A program made the position numbers and the translations under genes. Below are positions 10,024-11,090 of a stretch of 11,090 bases of DNA, in pieces. A model generated the notes under the pieces. That model was not told the DNA's origin and did not search any database. It saw only the letters and a list, made by a program, of their open reading frames with translations. Source of the DNA: JAMLHN01 sp035708745 (GTDB lineage: Bacteria; Chloroflexota; Chloroflexia; Thermomicrobiales; UBA6265); NCBI GenBank assembly GCA_035708745.1, contig DASTFJ010000229.1, forward strand, positions 1 through 11,090, read 5' to 3'. Position 1 is the first letter of the stretch. Each line of letters begins with the position of its first letter.

Positions 10024-11090
10024 ATGACCGAGCCTAATCAGAAAGAACTGTTTGATGAAGTTGACGAAGTAAATCGGCGATTCGAAACAGAGGCTCTCAG
10101 TCAACCAAGCCTCGTTGATTTTTTTCTGCCGACACTTTGGCCGCTCGGATTCACCGGTGAACAGCGTCTCACCCTGCCTCGAATTGAACAAATCCCTTGG
10201 GGAAATGATGTGGAGTGGGAAGATTGGCGGCTTGCTATGAAAGTCACTGCCGGTGCCAATTTTGTAACAATACGAATTCATCGCCATGAGCATAGCGCGG
10301 TGTTCGATCCACGTCTTGGCCAATATGCGATGGAGTTGAATCAACAATCGGCAGTATCAAGTCCGAAATCAGAATCTAACAAAGAAGCCTCTGAGGAAAC
10401 GCAAATGATCTCCACTAGTCCTGTGTCATTTGGAGACATACCGATTCCGTCCGTCAACAACAGAGCAACGATTGTGCAACTCACTACTGCACTCTTTGAA
10501 ACCGAGAATCGAAGTGGCGATCTACTCCAATGGGCGTTTTGTAACTGCTTAGAGGAACTTAACTTGCTGGAGGCCGCATATCTGTTGGCAACAAATGACT
10601 TAAAGGTGAGATTGACGACGCTGCATAATTGTTTTCCATTTGTTCCGTTTACTGCTCATGCACAGAGTGACTCAAGGATTATTTCCAGAGGATCTGTAAT
10701 TCCGAATCTAATGTCAAAACACTTCGATTATGAGGTCGAAGATTTGACCGAATCACAGTTTGAACGAGTCTTAGTGTTCTCGTCAATGTTGAGACGGAAA
10801 AACGCTATGGCGGAATATGGTTTGCGGTCCATAGCCGCAAGGCAGACAGTCGAACAAGACGGGAATCTCACTGCGAGCTTTCTTGAGTTCTACACCGCCA
10901 CCGAAATGTTCCTAGATTCCGTGCTACTTATGATGGCGTGGGAGCACATCGAGCACCATCGCCACAGCAAGTTAACCGTAAACCAGGTTGTGCAATGGTT
11001 TTCTGGCAGGACCAGCCTCCGCTCCCGGATCACCAATTATTACCGGCGATTGAATTTGAAGGGCTGGAATCCCAGCGTTCAGGGATCGGC
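10024..11090 (+). CDS. Unknown lower-GC protein, 5' part only
   Basis: An open frame of 355 codons from ATG 10024 to the window edge with no stop; TAG 10003 closes the frame upstream. It is the only long frame in this stretch and covers a competing minus-strand ORF (9964-10347). Residues 1-100 are acidic and aromatic-rich ('LVDFFLPTLWPLGF', 'WGNDVEWEDWRLAMKV', 'FVTIRIHRHEHSAVFD'). Residues 105-140 form a Ser/Glu-rich linker. From about 150 it is largely helical: 'GDLLQWAFCNCLEELNLLEA' (165-184), 'LRRKNAMAEYGLRSIAARQT' (256-275), 'ASFLEFYTATEMFLDSVLLM' (284-303). The last pattern recalls the helical core of HEPN-like or Abi-type proteins, but no R-x4-6-H motif is visible, so this is only a suggestion. 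No signal peptide, and the Shine-Dalgarno is weak. Lower GC than the rest of the window and AT-rich codon choice point to horizontal acquisition. Confidence 0.75.
   Translation, partial: MTEPNQKELFDEVDEVNRRFETEALSQPSLVDFFLPTLWPLGFTGEQRLTLPRIEQIPWGNDVEWEDWRLAMKVTAGANFVTIRIHRHEHSAVFDPRLGQYAMELNQQSAVSSPKSESNKEASEETQMISTSPVSFGDIPIPSVNNRATIVQLTTALFETENRSGDLLQWAFCNCLEELNLLEAAYLLATNDLKVRLTTLHNCFPFVPFTAHAQSDSRIISRGSVIPNLMSKHFDYEVEDLTESQFERVLVFSSMLRRKNAMAEYGLRSIAARQTVEQDGNLTASFLEFYTATEMFLDSVLLMMAWEHIEHHRHSKLTVNQVVQWFSGRTSLRSRITNYYRRLNLKGWNPSVQGS

Noticed and set aside
9964..10347. 127-residue minus-strand frame with a hydrophobic-looking N-terminus
   Set aside because: It overlaps the 355-codon open plus-strand frame from 10024, which is far longer than chance allows at this composition; no recognisable domain on the minus strand.
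1..11090. CRISPR arrays, tRNA or rRNA genes, complete insertion sequences, riboswitches
   Set aside because: Looked for regularly spaced repeats, cloverleaf sequences, transposase motifs and conserved leader folds; none was convincing on either strand.

Overview
The window is mostly GC-rich bacterial DNA with short spacers, plus two stretches of lower GC. The gene content (a secreted cupredoxin, an F420-type flavin/deazaflavin oxidoreductase, a soluble sorbosone/glucose dehydrogenase-like protein, and a large secreted protein made of Cys-rich 'C-x-WFD' modules) would fit a Chloroflexota/Thermomicrobia-like organism or an actinobacterial relative. That placement is inferred from gene content and composition; there is no rRNA or other marker here.

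Left part (1-2340, + strand): the 3' end of a secreted type-1 copper (cupredoxin-like) protein; an XRE/MmyB-type regulator with a helix-turn-helix and a ligand-binding domain; a Ddn-like deazaflavin-dependent oxidoreductase; and, overlapping its stop by ATGA, a small cupin gene. The cupin reading frame is interrupted by one TAG exactly where its family normally has Trp, just before the metal-binding H-x-H. Otherwise the frame is intact to a normal C-terminus, so it is a fresh nonsense mutation or a base error.

Middle (2341-3872): a minus-strand SAM-dependent methyltransferase of somewhat lower GC, then a low-GC spacer with nested inverted repeats, then a second cupin copy (same strand as the first, 57 of 74 aligned residues identical) that has lost its N-terminal half and the H-x-H metal site. 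The two cupin segments form direct repeats of about 220 bp bracketing the methyltransferase.

Centre (3851-6724, - strand): a 957-residue exported protein built from six modules. Each has exactly four cysteines at near-constant spacing, and five of the six end in a C-x-W/Y-F/Y-like signature. The modules are separated by Ala/Glu/Pro-rich and Ser/Gly-rich linkers. I know of no name for this module; it is the most unusual object in the window.

Right part (6911-9361, + strand): a winged-helix/SAM methyltransferase of the Rv2258c type and an exported sorbosone-dehydrogenase-like beta-propeller with a very strong Shine-Dalgarno. After a small winged-helix-like ORF and a hairpin terminator, composition drops sharply. 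A lower-GC gene of unknown function starts at 10024 and runs off the right edge, preceded by a perfect 9-bp inverted repeat; this looks like the left end of an acquired segment.
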